A stretch of DNA of 64,000 bases from Heterocephalus glaber. Taxonomy: Eukaryota > Chordata > Mammalia > Rodentia > Bathyergidae. Where the stretch lies: positions 2,661,682 through 2,725,681 of the forward strand of contig NW_004624795.1 of NCBI RefSeq assembly GCF_000247695.1, in the 5' to 3' direction. Positions 23,373 through 34,815 of the stretch are shown here, piece after piece (position 1 is the stretch's first letter; each line of letters opens with the position of its first letter). The notes beneath the pieces were generated by a model. It was not told where the DNA came from, did no database searches, and saw nothing but the letters and a program-made list of their open reading frames with translations. Both the position numbers and the translations under genes were made by a program.

Positions 23373-24939
23373 AAAGGATGAGAAGACTCTTTCCCAAAGC
23401 TTCCAGAGTTTTGTGTGCAGTGCTATCCTCCCCACAAAATGTGGAGAGTAAGTTATGCTTACAAATACTGAGGCACAGGTTTTCTGCACTGCTACTGGGA
23501 TAAGGTGTTTGAAATGGAGCACAGAGCGTTCAATGAGCACTGAAAGCCTGTGAAACTTCTTCCAGGTTTGAGACTGGACCGCCCTGCACCAGAGGCTCGG
23601 AGCTCACAGGCTGCTCCGGGTCCTGGATGCCCTGGCCTTGCCCGCGTCTGACCCAGAAATGTCAGAAGAATCCCTACAATGGGTGCACAGTGCACATAAG
23701 CAGAACTCCCCTTTCTTACCTAATGCCTGTCTTCAGTTTAAATCTAATGAGGAGGTTAAGACCAACTCTCACAAAGGAAGTGAATTTCCCCACCATTGTG
23801 GCTGGTTTCCTTGATGACCATTTCTGATTCTGGAAATGGAGGGGCCAGCCCTCAGTGGCCAGGTCTGATGCCCCTGTCGCTATGGATACTACAGCTGGGG
23901 TTGATCTCACCCCACCCCTCGGGGACAGGCCCACTCCCCAGGAAGCCGAGATGGAATGATGCCCCAGGAGACAGGGGAGGTTTAACAAGGTAAACTGAGA
24001 GCACAGCCAGGTCAGGAAACCTGGGACGATTCTGTCTCCTTGATAAAAGGCTCTGTTTTTAGAACGGCGTCTGAGAGCAGATGGCTACCACAGCACATCG
24101 CCGCTGCTGACGCATGCCATCCCAGGAAGCAGGAGGTGCATGAATTGAAGTGGGCTTTCAGAGCCTAGAGACAGAGCTTCAGTCTACTGCAGCCTTGCTG
24201 CCTAAAAATATCCCCAGGGTAACCACGCCAAAATCCCACTGGCTACACAGCTTCATGATTTCCAGTGAATCCTCAGCAGGGTTTCTAAAACATGATTCCT
24301 TATAGCTGCTCGTTTAAGTCCCTTAAAAATCCAAGATCTTGGGCTTCTTCATTTAGTAACTTGGGTAGAAACATTTCCATTTCGTGTATGGGGAAAGCTG
24401 GTAGCCAAATTATCAACTATCCCTTCAGGCCCCATTCTACAAACACTACAAAGGTCTGTGTAAGAACTCGATAAGGGAAATGCTGGCTCGGATTCACACT
24501 GAGATCACCGGCTCTCCCTCCCTGTAGCTGGTGATCCAGGGTTCCTGTCTGAAAATGTAGGAGAATTAATCTACGTAAGATGCCTGCATGTAGGTCAGCT
24601 GGAATATCATTAAACATCAAGAAGTCTATTTGCTCCTTTTTGGTTAAAAGACTAAGTACACGTTAACTTGAATAAATGTTTCACTTTTTTAAATCAATTT
24701 TCATTTATGCTCTAAAAATATCAGGTGGCTCTGCTAGGCACGTACTCCACGCCCAGTGTCTCAGGGGTAGAGCAACAGGGACCAGGATGCAGCAGCAGGA
24801 TCTTTGCTTCCGGAAAGTACCCATCAGCCTTTGGGAAACTTGCATGAAACTCACCGTGCATTCATTCACAATCGTTATATTTTGCATTAACCTTGTGGAC
24901 CTGAGGCTCTGTCCCGGGCTGTCTCTAAACTCACAGCAT
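23373..24939. other. Intergenic, nothing recognised
   Basis: No coding exon or repeat recognised. Open frames up to 114 codons look random. Confidence 0.4.
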
Positions 24940-25036
24940 ATGGGTCGAGGATTTAGCTCAGTGGTTCCAGTGCCTGCCTTGCAAGCACAAGGTCCCAAGT
25001 TCGATCCCCAGTACCAATAAATAAATAAATAAACTC
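24940..25036 (+). mobile_element. ID-type SINE with (AAAT)n tail
   Basis: GGTCGAGGATTTAGCTCAGT, AAGTTCGATCC, CAGTACC then (AATA)n. Confidence 0.93.
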
Positions 25037-25137
25037 ACAGCATGACCTTGGAGAAACCACTCTCCTCTGAACCTCCTTATCTAGGCCTCCCTGTTTTTTC
25101 ATCTGTAAAGCAAGGGAGGTGGTGCTTCGTAAGATGA

Positions 25138-25450
25138 TGCTATAGTTTGGATCTTAGAGGTCCCAGGAAGGCACAGGTATGAATGGTGGCTGCACTGGGA
25201 CATAAGGTCTGGGGGGAGCTTCCTAGGTCCACATCCTCAGAGAGATGTGGAACCTTCGTCTTGCTCTTGTTTGCTTCCTGCTTCCCAAGGTGAGCTGTTT
25301 ACCTGACATGCGCAGCCCACCATTGCCATTCAGCACCCAGAGCAATAGGTTCATGGCCTGCTGCTGCTAAAACTCCTACAAGCCACAGGACAGTCCGAGA
25401 ATGTTCAGCCCCAAATGTCTCTGGTGCCAAAGCTGAGGTGCTCTGTTCTG
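25138..25450 (+). mobile_element. MaLR-type LTR fragment
   Basis: TATAGTTTGGATCTTAGAGG at the start, TTTGCTTCCTGCTTCCCAAG and GCATGCG-like AACC blocks in MaLR order. The 3' end is not clear. Confidence 0.5.
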
Positions 25451-25589
25451 AACCTGACATTTGGATATTATGCATTAAAAAAGTTTCAGGAAATTGCTTG
25501 CATTACAGTGAACCTGGTCCCACTTAAATTCCCAGTGACATCAATTCTTTTTGTCGTTGCTTAGTTCCATAGAGTCAGATTTTAGAGCT

Positions 25590-25800
25590 AAAAGGTGTTT
25601 GTCAGCTTACCACCACTATAACAAAATACATGAGATAGCTAACTTATAAAGAGAAAAGGGTTGTTTTACAGTTTCAGAGGTTCCAGGACACGAGCAGATA
25701 AACCTAACAGCTGTGCGATGCATGGTTTCTCCCACAAAGTGAACGGGGTGCTTTCTGGCACTACTCTACCCACACAACTTTCCTTCATCTCTTCTGCTGA
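25590..25800 (-). mobile_element. MaLR-type LTR fragment, reverse
   Basis: GTGTTTGTCAGCTTACCACC, TATAACAAAATACATGAGAT and AGTTTCAGAGGTTCCAGG are the reverse complement of a MaLR LTR 3' half. Confidence 0.55.
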
Positions 25801-26354
25801 GACAAATCATTTTTTTTTTCTGGACTGACATAATCCCTGGAGAAAGTAAAGAATCTGTGAGCTGGGATTGGGTTAACTTTTAGACTTTTCAGGGCTAAGA
25901 CAGAGCAAATGGAAATTCTAAAATTGCAGAAAAAATAAAATTTGCAAAGTTGCCAGGGAGAAAAGAATTGGAAGAAATGATGATGCAGCAAGTGGTAGGT
26001 GTATTGAACAATGAGACAGCCAGCCAGACACATCCAAGTAAGTAAATCATACGACCCAGAACAGTTCTCGTTTCTGTGAGAAGTCATTAGACACAGCCGA
26101 AGTTCTGACCAACTGACAAACATTCAACATTTCAGAGAGCATTTCTCAAATCACTTTACCACAAACAAAAATGCTAGCGATTCAAAATCAAATATGGTAT
26201 TTTGAAGGATGAATTATCTCAACCCAAGAAGTGAGTCACATGCCAAAAGACACGTGTCATGTTCGGAAAAGAGTCGCGTAGATCAATGTCATCTGTCACA
26301 TCCAGGTAGAGTGATAAGGTAGCACAGCTAAAGGCATTCACTCAGAATATGAAC
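25801..26354. other. Intergenic, nothing recognised
   Basis: A/T-rich sequence, no gene or repeat recognised. Confidence 0.4.
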
Positions 26355-26482
26355 TACTGGCCCAGCCATGTTGGTGCACGCCTGTAATCCCAGCAGTCCT
26401 GAGGCTGAGACAAGAGGATCACTGTGAGTTTGGGGCCAGCCTGGACTACACAGCGAGACCCTGTCTCAAAAAACCAAAAAGA
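26355..26482 (+). mobile_element. B1-like SINE
   Basis: GCCCAGCCATGTTGGTGCAC to GACCCTGTCTCAAAAAACCA. Confidence 0.93.
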
Positions 26483-26564
26483 AACAGGAAATTAATTATA
26501 GCACTTTTATCATATAGCATTGCACAAAATTCAAAAAAGTTGGGTTCTGCTCTGCTCAATCTCT

Positions 26565-26705
26565 AAGATTAATACTGAGGATTCTTCAAGAAAACTTGAT
26601 TTCCCTAATCCCAAAACAGTACCACCTTCTATGGCCATTTCTTTCAACATCTGAGTCACCGGCTTTCAACTACTTGAAAAGGAAGTTTCAGAGATAATGA
26701 TTTCT
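26565..26705 (+). repeat. Diverged segment related to 27395-27755 (copy 1)
   Basis: Shares order and sequence with the downstream copy: TAATACTGAGGATT, ATTTCCCTAATC, GGAAGTTTCAGAGATAATGATTT. Probably an old duplication or an unrecognised repeat family. Confidence 0.45.
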
Positions 26706-27420
26706 GAAGATAATGATTTCAATCAAACTAGTGGCACCTGTGTGCCCACCTCGCATCCGTTCCACATCTGGAGTCAGCAGTGACAAATGCGACCAAGCCA
26801 CCAGTGAATTGATATTTGAGAAAAACAAGAAGCCGCAGCTTGATGGATTCATGCGATGAATTTTTCTCAAGCCAACCGTGTGAAAAATATTGTTGAGAGG
26901 CATGGTCAAACATACAGTCACTCACCCACTATTCTTTTGAGCCAAGTGTTCTGTTTTTTGTACAGGCTGAACTAAGCTTCAAAAAGTTCATTAATTTTCA
27001 GACATCAGTCTTTGCAATTAACCCAAAAGACATTTGAAAATCCAGGATTCTTTTCTCTTCCTGAATAGAGAAACAAAGGTCAAACTATGGACCCCAAAGC
27101 ATAAAAATCACAAGGAAATACAAAGTGTTCACAAATTTCAGAACATTTTGTATGACCAAAGAGGGTCATATTCCAGACTACAGCCTGCAGGAAATTCGCA
27201 ATCACATTAAGCACTCAATCCGAAATGAATTTAGCACTTTTATCTTGCCAGATATTATCTACCAGATTATTTCTCATACATTCTGAAAAGTAACCGGTTG
27301 CTAACTGTACAAAGGCACAGTGAAAAAGGTAAGATAGCTTAACCCATCAAAGGGGTCATGTAGAATGATATGGAAGAATAGATGGGCTTCTTTTACTCGA
27401 TCTTTAAGGTTAACACTGAG

Positions 27421-27514
27421 GGGCTGGGGCATAGCTCAGCGGCAGAGCTGTCATCCAGCTTCAGGAGGCCCTGGGTACGATCCCAGCATTGCCATAAAAT
27501 TATGAAATAAAATT
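27421..27514 (+). mobile_element. Diverged ID-like SINE
   Basis: GGGCTGGGGCATAGCTCAGC to GGGTACGATCCCAGCATTGC. Flanked by TAACACTGAG (27411-27420) and TAACACTGCA (27515-27524). Confidence 0.85.
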
Positions 27515-27524
27515 TAACACTGCA

Positions 27525-27611
27525 AGGGCTGGGGATTTAGCTCAGTGGAGCCACACCTGCCTTGCAAGCCCAAGGTCCTGAGTTCGATCCCTGATACCAA
27601 AAAAAAAAAAA
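27525..27611 (+). mobile_element. ID-type SINE, adjacent insertion
   Basis: GGGCTGGGGATTTAGCTCAG, GAGTTCGATCC, GATACC then a 14-A run. Flanked by TAACACTGCA (27515-27524) and CAACACTGCA (27612-27621). Confidence 0.95.
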
Positions 27612-28045
27612 CAACACTGCAGATTTATCAAGGAGAACTGAGACTATTTCCCTAATTCTCAAGAGCACCGAATTCCATGTCTTCTAGCCCATGAGACTCC
27701 TGCCTTGTGGCCACTGAAGGAAGTTCCAAAGATAATGGTTTCTGACAGCATTTCCTCCAAATGCTCTGAATTATTTCTAAAAGAAGAAATATTATATTCT
27801 TATAAATTATATGATCTCTAGGTTCAATTAAATTGCCTTAAGCTGAATAATTGCTGGTTATACCATCTTAATGTCTTTAATCAGAACATGGTGCCACACC
27901 CACAAGGGAAAGATTGTTTTTCCATCCTAAATATACAGCAATAATCCCCAAGTGAGCAGCTCCTCTCTAGATTGCACAATTAGAACATCAAAACACATCT
28001 GAGCCTGGCAATGAACACCTCCAGCACCCTAAGCTCTTCTGAGAG

Positions 28046-28130
28046 GTACTGGGTGGTGCTGGGGATTAAACCCAAGCCCTTATGAGTTTCCAAAGCAGGT
28101 ACCCTACCCCTGAGCAACCTCAAACCATAT
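28046..28130 (-). mobile_element. Old ID-like SINE
   Basis: GGTGCTGGGGATTAAACCCA and CCTACCCCTGAGCAACCTCA match a reversed, mutated ID element. Confidence 0.55.
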
Positions 28131-28206
28131 TTTTTAAGACAAGTTTAACAGTAAGCAATTGTTTTTCAGGATAACAAAAGGCCAATAAAAGATTTGGCTA
28201 CTCTGG

Positions 28207-28390
28207 TAGCCAGACGTGGTAGTGCATGCCTGCAGTTCCAGCACTCTGGGAGGCTGAGGTAGGAGCATCTCAAATTCAAGCCCACCCTGGGCAACTTAGT
28301 AACTTAGTCTCAAAATACAAGTAACAAAGAACTGAGGGTGTAGCTTACTGTGAAGGCCCGGGGTTGAATCCCAGAAATGCATGAGTAATT
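28207..28390 (+). mobile_element. B1-ID composite SINE
   Basis: B1 part AGCCAGACGTGGTAGTGCAT ... GGGCAACTTAGTAACTTAG joined to CTGAGGGTGTAGCTTACTG ... GGGTTGAATCCCAG. Confidence 0.8.
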
Positions 28391-28839
28391 AATTAATTTA
28401 GAAGATTGTCTGTGCTGATATTCATTCGTTTTGAAGCATTAACTAAGTGCTAAGTCGAAGGGGTTGGTAGGAAGATGGAGTTGGGGCAGTTTCCAAAGAA
28501 AGTAGAAGATACACACAATTAGTCCTCAAGCGTCCCAATCTAAGAACTGAGCAGATGGGAATCATAAAAGTATGGCTCCTGTCTGGCCTGACTTTGACTC
28601 CTTCCGGTTCTTTTGCGGAAACAGAAGCATCTAAGATGCGACCTTTTGCTCCTGGCCTCTTTCACTTTAGTGCTCCGCTCAGGGTCACCGGCACCAGCAG
28701 CAGGCGCCCGAGCTTCACTGCTCCTTATAGTGCTTCGTGGTCTTTATCTCAAACCTGTCCATTCGTCCTTTGAGGGAAAGTTGGATGATTTCCACTTTGG
28801 GGCACTTTTTATAAACAGAGCTGCCATCCCGAGAGCAAA

Positions 28840-29145
28840 TCAGTGGTTTCCACAGAGAGGCTTGCCTGGCGGCGTAGGAAGCTAGAAATACTGATCAGGA
28901 GCCACAGGTTTTCCCTCGGGGTGATGGAAGTAGTTTGAAGCTAGAGAGTACTGTCAGCTACAAAGCATAGCAAATATTTGAAAAACCTAAAAACTGTACA
29001 CTTTTTTTTTTTTTTGGTACCGGGGATCAAACTTGGGACCTTGCGCTTACAAGGCAGGCGGCGGAACCACTGAGCTAAATCCCCGGCCCTAAAAACTGTA
29101 TACTTTTAAACAGTTGATTTTACGTGAATTTCATCTCTTTTAAAA
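28840..29145 (+). mobile_element. L1 3' UTR fragment, sense, split by an ID SINE
   Basis: CAGTGGTTTCCACAGAGAGG, GGGGTGATGGAAGTAGTTTG, AACTGTATACTTTTAAACAG and ACGTGAATTTCATCTCTTTT follow the order of an L1 3' end. The part before it (28555-28840) may be related but is too diverged to call. Confidence 0.6.
29001..29089 (-). mobile_element. ID-type SINE with clear target duplication
   Basis: T-run, GGTACCGGGGATCAAACTTG, end AATCCCCGGCCCT. Flanks CTAAAAACTGTACAC and CTAAAAACTGTATAC are a 14-15 bp duplication with one mismatch. Confidence 0.95.
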
Positions 29146-30670
29146 ATTTCAACCTCAACGTGAACCCTCTGCCACCTATGCAGTGTCTTATGTGTAAGCT
29201 AAACTACTGTGAGGCCTCTGTCACCACCACCGTGACTGTCCTGAGAACCCTGGTCTCCTGCCCCTCACACTTCCCCAGCAGCTTACAAATCAAAGAAACC
29301 ATCGGCATGTCTTGTGGGGCTTCACTACTGGCCCCCGGGGGCCACCGACACAGGAATGTGCCAGACAGCTTTGCTAGGAGGTTGCAATTATTCAGGTGCA
29401 TCCCAGCTTGGATAAAGTCATTTTTGTCCTGAGTACTCCCCAAGTCCTCAAATTGCAGGAATCTAAGTGTATGTCAGTCCCCAGTAGCTGTGGCCTGTCC
29501 GATCCTGTATCTAACTGCCTCTTTCTTCAGTGTCATGGCGCCATGAGGTCAGTTTTCAAACATCGCAACTGGGTTTTTACAGAACAACTACAAACGGGAA
29601 GTGCTATATATTTTAAATAGACTGCCTATGGCAGGCATGTCTGCACCCTCCTTCCTAGCCAAGATTGGAATACTACTCCCTCCATGAAACCCACTTGGGA
29701 AGTATGATTAAAAATACAAATCTCTTAACCCAGAAAGGAGAGGTCCACAGAAGTAGTAGAGAAAGAGAAGTTTTTTATTATCCCTTAACCATTGGATCAT
29801 GCTATCCCTGGAAATTTTTTAAACATCTTAGTTATTTTCACCTTGGCAAAATAATAGGTTGCTCAGCTTCCTGACCTCGAAAACGAGTGACCGACTCACA
29901 AGTAACCAGGAAGCCAGTGAGGGTGGAGGGCTGATTTAGGCTTTCCCTTGGATCCAGGATCCCACAGAAACCTCTTCCAGGCATCAGAAAGGAAAGGGAA
30001 AAGACAGCTTCCGACACTAGGACTTCATTAAGACAGTTCCCGATCAAAATGGCAAGGAGAAAAGCCAGTTGAATTCTGCATCGTTTTGTTAGGCGCTCGT
30101 AATGTGCAAAGCTAAGAATCTCACACGAACTGTATTTCACGGATGTCCTTTATACCATGGCCTCGCCCCGTGGCATGTGCTGCACGCACCGTGGGAGGCA
30201 CCAGAGAAGGTGGAGACCAAGGGCAAAGTCCTTGACTGGAGAAATCACCCTGCTTTTTACCTTCGACTGACAGTAGCGAGGAATGAGGTCAGCACTTGGC
30301 GGGAATGACATGGGTGGACCCTGGACCCGGTTTCAGAACTACCCACAAAACGTACATGCGGGACGTGGATGTCGACGTCAGCATTTCACCCGCACACGGA
30401 AAACCTGCTGGGAAATGCTGACGAGCGAGTTCAGTGACGGAACTCTTCATCGAATTATCTTCTTAACTGATACACAAAACACACAATTAACCCATATCAT
30501 GTATGAGCCTGCCCTTGTGAGTAGAAAAATCAGAGTATGACGAAAAGGGACAAGCCAGTAAAGGGCTGTTCTTTATAGCAATTTTTTAAATTTAAAAACT
30601 CCTTTATTTGCTAATTTAGCATGCATCTATAATCCTATTAAAATGGATGCTTGATTAAAAAGAGATATAC
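29146..30670. other. Intergenic, nothing recognised
   Basis: Open frames up to 102 codons without family features. No repeat recognised. Confidence 0.4.
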
Positions 30671-30795
30671 TGGCTAGGAGTGGTGGCTGAAGCCTGTCAC
30701 CCTAGCTCTCTGGAGGGTGAGGCAGGAGGATTGCATGAGTTCAAGGCCAGCCTGGGCTACACAGCGAGACCTTGTCTCAAAAAAACAAAAAGAAA
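30671..30795 (+). mobile_element. B1-like SINE
   Basis: GGCTAGGAGTGGTGGCTGAA to GACCTTGTCTCAAAAAAACA. Confidence 0.92.
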
Positions 30796-30871
30796 AAGGA
30801 GAAGGAGAAGGAGAGGAAGGGGAAGAAGGAGGAGGAGGGAGGGAGGGAAGGAAGGAAGAGAGAAAGAAAGG
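30789..30871. repeat. Purine-only tract (GAA/GGA)n
   Basis: More than 75 bases of A and G only, in GAAGGA- and GGGA-type units, growing out of the B1 tail. Mirror-repeat-like and potentially triplex-forming. Confidence 0.9.
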
Positions 30872-31279
30872 ACACTGTACTTCATAAGTAGAATAATATC
30901 CAAGGTCTATGAGATGAGAGCCCGAAAGTAAAAGATCAGTTGAAGTGATCCATCAAAGGGATGTATAATTATAGGTGCTCTGAGGGAAAAGCCTCTTAAA
31001 TACACTTCCACTGCCTTCAATTCTACCTGTTTCACTTTTTAGAATAAAAACTGATCACAACATTTATATGTAAGTCAGGCAAAGCATTAAATGGGTTCAG
31101 ACCGCCATACCTGTATACAACGAGACAGAGTACTCTGAAGGAGGAACTGCATGTGCCTAAGTGCATTTCATAGAAATGAATTCATCTCTCACATTCCATT
31201 CAATATTTTTCCCTCTTTAAAGCAAAAATCCAATACTTGAGTGTGACAGGCTTAAGTACAAAGGGGCTAGAAAAGATGC

Positions 31280-31280
<1 letters not shown>

Positions 31281-31322
<42 letters not shown>

Positions 31323-31331
31323 ACACACCAC
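31281..31331. repeat. (CA)n microsatellite
   Basis: About 20 uninterrupted CA units followed by CCACACACCACG. Confidence 0.97.
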
Positions 31332-32629
31332 GAGTCAGTGCCAGGCTCCCAGAGTAAAATTTCGCCAGGATGGAGGTCGGAGGCCTGTCTGATTTCCTTG
31401 GATTTATAAACACTAAAACCTTGGAGAACGTACTGATTTTGAGCTCCTTAGCTGTCTCCTGCTCATCTACTTCCCTTACCCCCTTCACAGCTACAGAAAA
31501 TGCAGGAGATATGAACTAGTTTTACCTATGAAGTTCTCTATTAATTTGAGAGAGAAAGGGATACAAGGGGAAGAAACAAAATAATTACTTAACAGTGGAA
31601 AAATTTGATCCACGCTATTATTTGACACAAACCAAATGATGAAATTAAATATAACTATTTGCATCATTTGCTCAAAATAGTACAATTACAGGTGAAATGC
31701 ACAGGACTTCATATCATTGACTTGCAGGCTTGATACTGCAGTTTCTTAAAAACAAGTATTGTCATGCACCACAGAATAAATCCAAGTGGTGTTCAAATTA
31801 GTTTATCTTTCTCCAGATAGCACTGTTATGCTGTTTTTGTTGGCTCCGGGGGAAGGTGACAGAGAAGGGGAAAGGACTTCGGACCTTGATCTTAGAGTGA
31901 GGGGCTCAGGCCCCACTATGTGTGTGTTCAGAAGGAACTTCATCCATCCTCATCCATCCAACGGATGATTTCTGCTTTCTCTGCACCCAGCAGAGCTGTG
32001 ACCCTCCAGTGACTCAGGGGACAAGATGCACAGGTCATGTGGCTTAGGGTCCAGCGCTCAGAACAAGATGTCCTACCCGGCCTCAAGGAAGGACCAGCTT
32101 CCCGGGACTGAAGGGAAGAGAAAGAAAAGGTGGTCACAGAGATGGGGCAGGGGCAGGGTTGGGCCCAGAGAGGGGAGCCCCGGGCCCCGCTTCTGCAACA
32201 GATGCCCCCGCAAAGAAGCAGCATTGGAGGGAGGTTTGGCAAAGTGACTGTTCAGGAGCCCTGCGCCCCACGGCCCGGATCTGTCACCCCAGGGAAGGAC
32301 CGAGTGCCAAATAGGTTGTAGCTGCACAGCGAGTCTGGGCAGCTGGAGCTGAGTCAACCTGCCTAGTATTTCCACGCCGCTGGCAAATGGGCATCAGAGT
32401 GGTTCTCAAGCCCCCAGGACAGGAGGAGGGCAGGTGCAAATTAAAAACAAGAGGCTTAATTCTCCCGTTCACAAGTGAAAGAGATGCTCCTCTTTTCCTT
32501 GTTCTTTGAGTATTATTTTCTTTTTTTAAATACATTGTATGGTGGATCCTCAAAGATTACAACATCATGCTGTGGCACACGTTTGGATGCTAAAATGGTA
32601 CCGTGAAGCAAATTAAATTATCTACCATC
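31332..32629. other. Intergenic, nothing recognised
   Basis: A GC-richer patch at 31980-32420 has overlapping frames of 60-100 codons on both strands, without family features. A/T-rich elsewhere. Confidence 0.4.
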
Positions 32630-32917
32630 TCACGTAGTTATTTTTGGTGACAAGAATAGCTAAAATCTACTTAATAAAAATCTCAAATACTACTATTACC
32701 TTTATTACCTTTATAACTTTATTACCCATGGTCCTCTCTAGTAAAGCTCTAGACTTGTTCCCCTATGTATCTGCTACTTTGTTTTTTGGGTTTTTTTTTT
32801 TTTTTTTTGCTACTTTGTGTTCTTTGACCTTTCTCTCTCCACTCCCTCCCCACACCCACACCACAGGTAACCACCTTTTTATTCTCTATATTTGACCCTT
32901 TTTTAAGATTCCACATA

Positions 32918-33280
32918 CAGTGGACCCTTGACTTACAGACTCAATTTGTTCCTGAGGGCTGGTTGTAACTCAGGTTGGTCAATGAAGGCTCAGGCTCCTC
33001 TACACAGCCTTCACAGTCTCTCTTCTGCACACAGGCGAATCTCAGTGTCCTTAGAGAGACCCTGGCCCGGGATTTCTCAACCAATCCCACACAGAAAAGG
33101 ACGTTGTCATGTTCCTTCCAGAACTCTTTAAGGGTTAAATCTGTTCTGAGACCATCTGGAAGCACAAGTGGCTGGTGTTTGGGTCATAACTCAAGACTTT
33201 GGTCATAAATTAAAACTAAAATTCCAATTGTAATCCAAGTTGTTTGTATGTCAGGCCAGTCGTAACTCGAGGGTTCACTG
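32918..33280. mobile_element. Tigger/pogo-like MITE inserted in the L1
   Basis: 363 bp, left end CAGTGGACCCTTGACTTAC, right end GTAACTCGAGGGTTCACTG; the two are imperfect inverted repeats. TA flanks both sides (32916-32917, 33281-33282), the mariner/pogo target duplication. Removing the element and one TA restores the continuous L1 text. No transposase frame inside. Confidence 0.8.
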
Positions 33281-34408
33281 TATTAGTAAGATCATGCCAA
33301 ATTTTTTCTTTCTGTGCCTGGCTTTTTTCATTTATGGTAACATCCTCTAGATCCATCTATGTTGTGTCAATTGGCAGGGTCACTTTTTGAAAGACTGAGT
33401 AATGTTCCAATGTATTTATTTATATAGCATATATCATATTTTTTATCCGTTCATCCTCTGACGGACATTTAGGTTGTTTCCATATCTTGGTGATTGGCAT
33501 GGGGGTGCAAATATCTTTATGAGGGGGTGATTTCCCATCCTTGGGGTACACACAACAGGGACTGCCAGTCAGTGGTAGCCGTATTTTTAATTTCTTTAGA
33601 AGATGCCACATTGTTTTCCATAATGGTTCTACTTTCCTATCAGTAGTGTTCTAGGGGTTCCTTTTTCCACACCCTCACCAACTGCTTGATTGCTTGTCTT
33701 TTGATAACAGAAACCCTAGAGTGAAGTGGTACCTCACCGTAGCTTCAATCTACATTTCCCTGCTGAGCACCCATGTTCCAGGCCTTTGCATACATCTGTT
33801 GCCTGTTTTCCTGTCCTCTTTGCATAAGCATCTGGTCCTTGTCCTGTTTGTTTTAGTTGAGTTATTTCTTTTCCTTCCATTGAGTGGTACTATAAATTAT
33901 ATTTTATAATTTTGGACATTAACCCCTGTCGGGTACTTGGCTTACAACTATTTTTCCCCAGTCCGTAGGTTACCTTCTCAGTGTGTGGATTGTTTCCCTT
34001 ATTGAGCCAAAGCTTTTTAGTTTGATGTGGCCCATTTATCTGCTTTTGCAGCCTGGGCTTTTGGTAGATATGCAAAAAATTGTTCAGGACGATGCCAGGG
34101 AGCTTCTCCCCTGCATTCTCCTCTAGTTTTGTGGTTTCAGGTCTTACATTAGATCTTCTCTCCACTTTGAGTTGGTTTTGTGTATGGTAGAAGTTAAGGG
34201 TTTCACGTGTAAGGGTTTTCATCATTTCCCATGTGGAAATCCACTTTGCCCGGCGCCATTTACTGAAGAGACTATCCTTTCCCTATTCTGTCCACATGGT
34301 AACCTTGGCAAAAACTAGCTGACCACAGAGCTTTGGATTTATTTCTAGGCTCTCCATTCTGTTCCATTGGTCTACACTTCTGTTTGTATGCCATTGTGAT
34401 GACTCTAT

Positions 34409-34765
34409 AGTTTGGGTCATAAGTGTCCCCTAAAATATCGACGGCTTGGCTCCCAGCATGTCATCACTGGGAGAGAGTAGAACCGCGAGGCAGAGGGCCT
34501 GGGGAAGACCCTTAGGTCATGGGCAGTGCCTCCTCGAAGGGGACTATGGGACTCCACTCTTCTGCTCCCTCTGTTTTGCTTCCTCGTGGTGAAGTGAGTG
34601 ATGGTACCCACCATGATGAGCCGCCTCACCACAGACTCAAAGACGTGAGGCCAGTGGACCATGGACTGGGATCTCCAAACCTATGAGTGAAAATGAACCT
34701 TCCCTCTTTATAAACTGACTATCTCAAATGTTTTAATATAGTAACAGAAAGCTGACAAACACAAT
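34409..34765 (+). mobile_element. MaLR-type solo LTR inserted in the L1
   Basis: Starts TATAGTTTGGGTCATAAGTG, contains GGTCATGGGCAGTGCCTCCT and TTGCTTCCTCGTGGTGAAGT, ends ACAGAAAGCTGACAAACACA. L1 sequence ACTCTATAG before and ACTATAG after flank it, consistent with a short target duplication. Confidence 0.7.
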
Positions 34766-34815
34766 TACTATAGCCTCAGAACAATGCTTTTAAGTCAGGG
34801 AGCGTTTACTCAGAA

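Larger units (their letters stand above)
32630..34815 (-). mobile_element. LINE-1 3' half (ORF2 end and 3' UTR), host of two later insertions
   Basis: Reverse-strand L1: 3' UTR at 32630-32915 (AGGTAACCACCTTTTTATTC, AAGATTCCACATA). It continues after a MITE at 33283 (ATGGTAACATCCTCTAGATC, GGACATTTAGGTTGTTTCC) and runs through the ORF2 C-terminal part to 34408 (GAAGAGACTATCCTTTCCCT). It resumes after an LTR at 34766-34815 (CCTCAGAACAATGCTTTTAA). Many stops; inactive. Confidence 0.85.
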
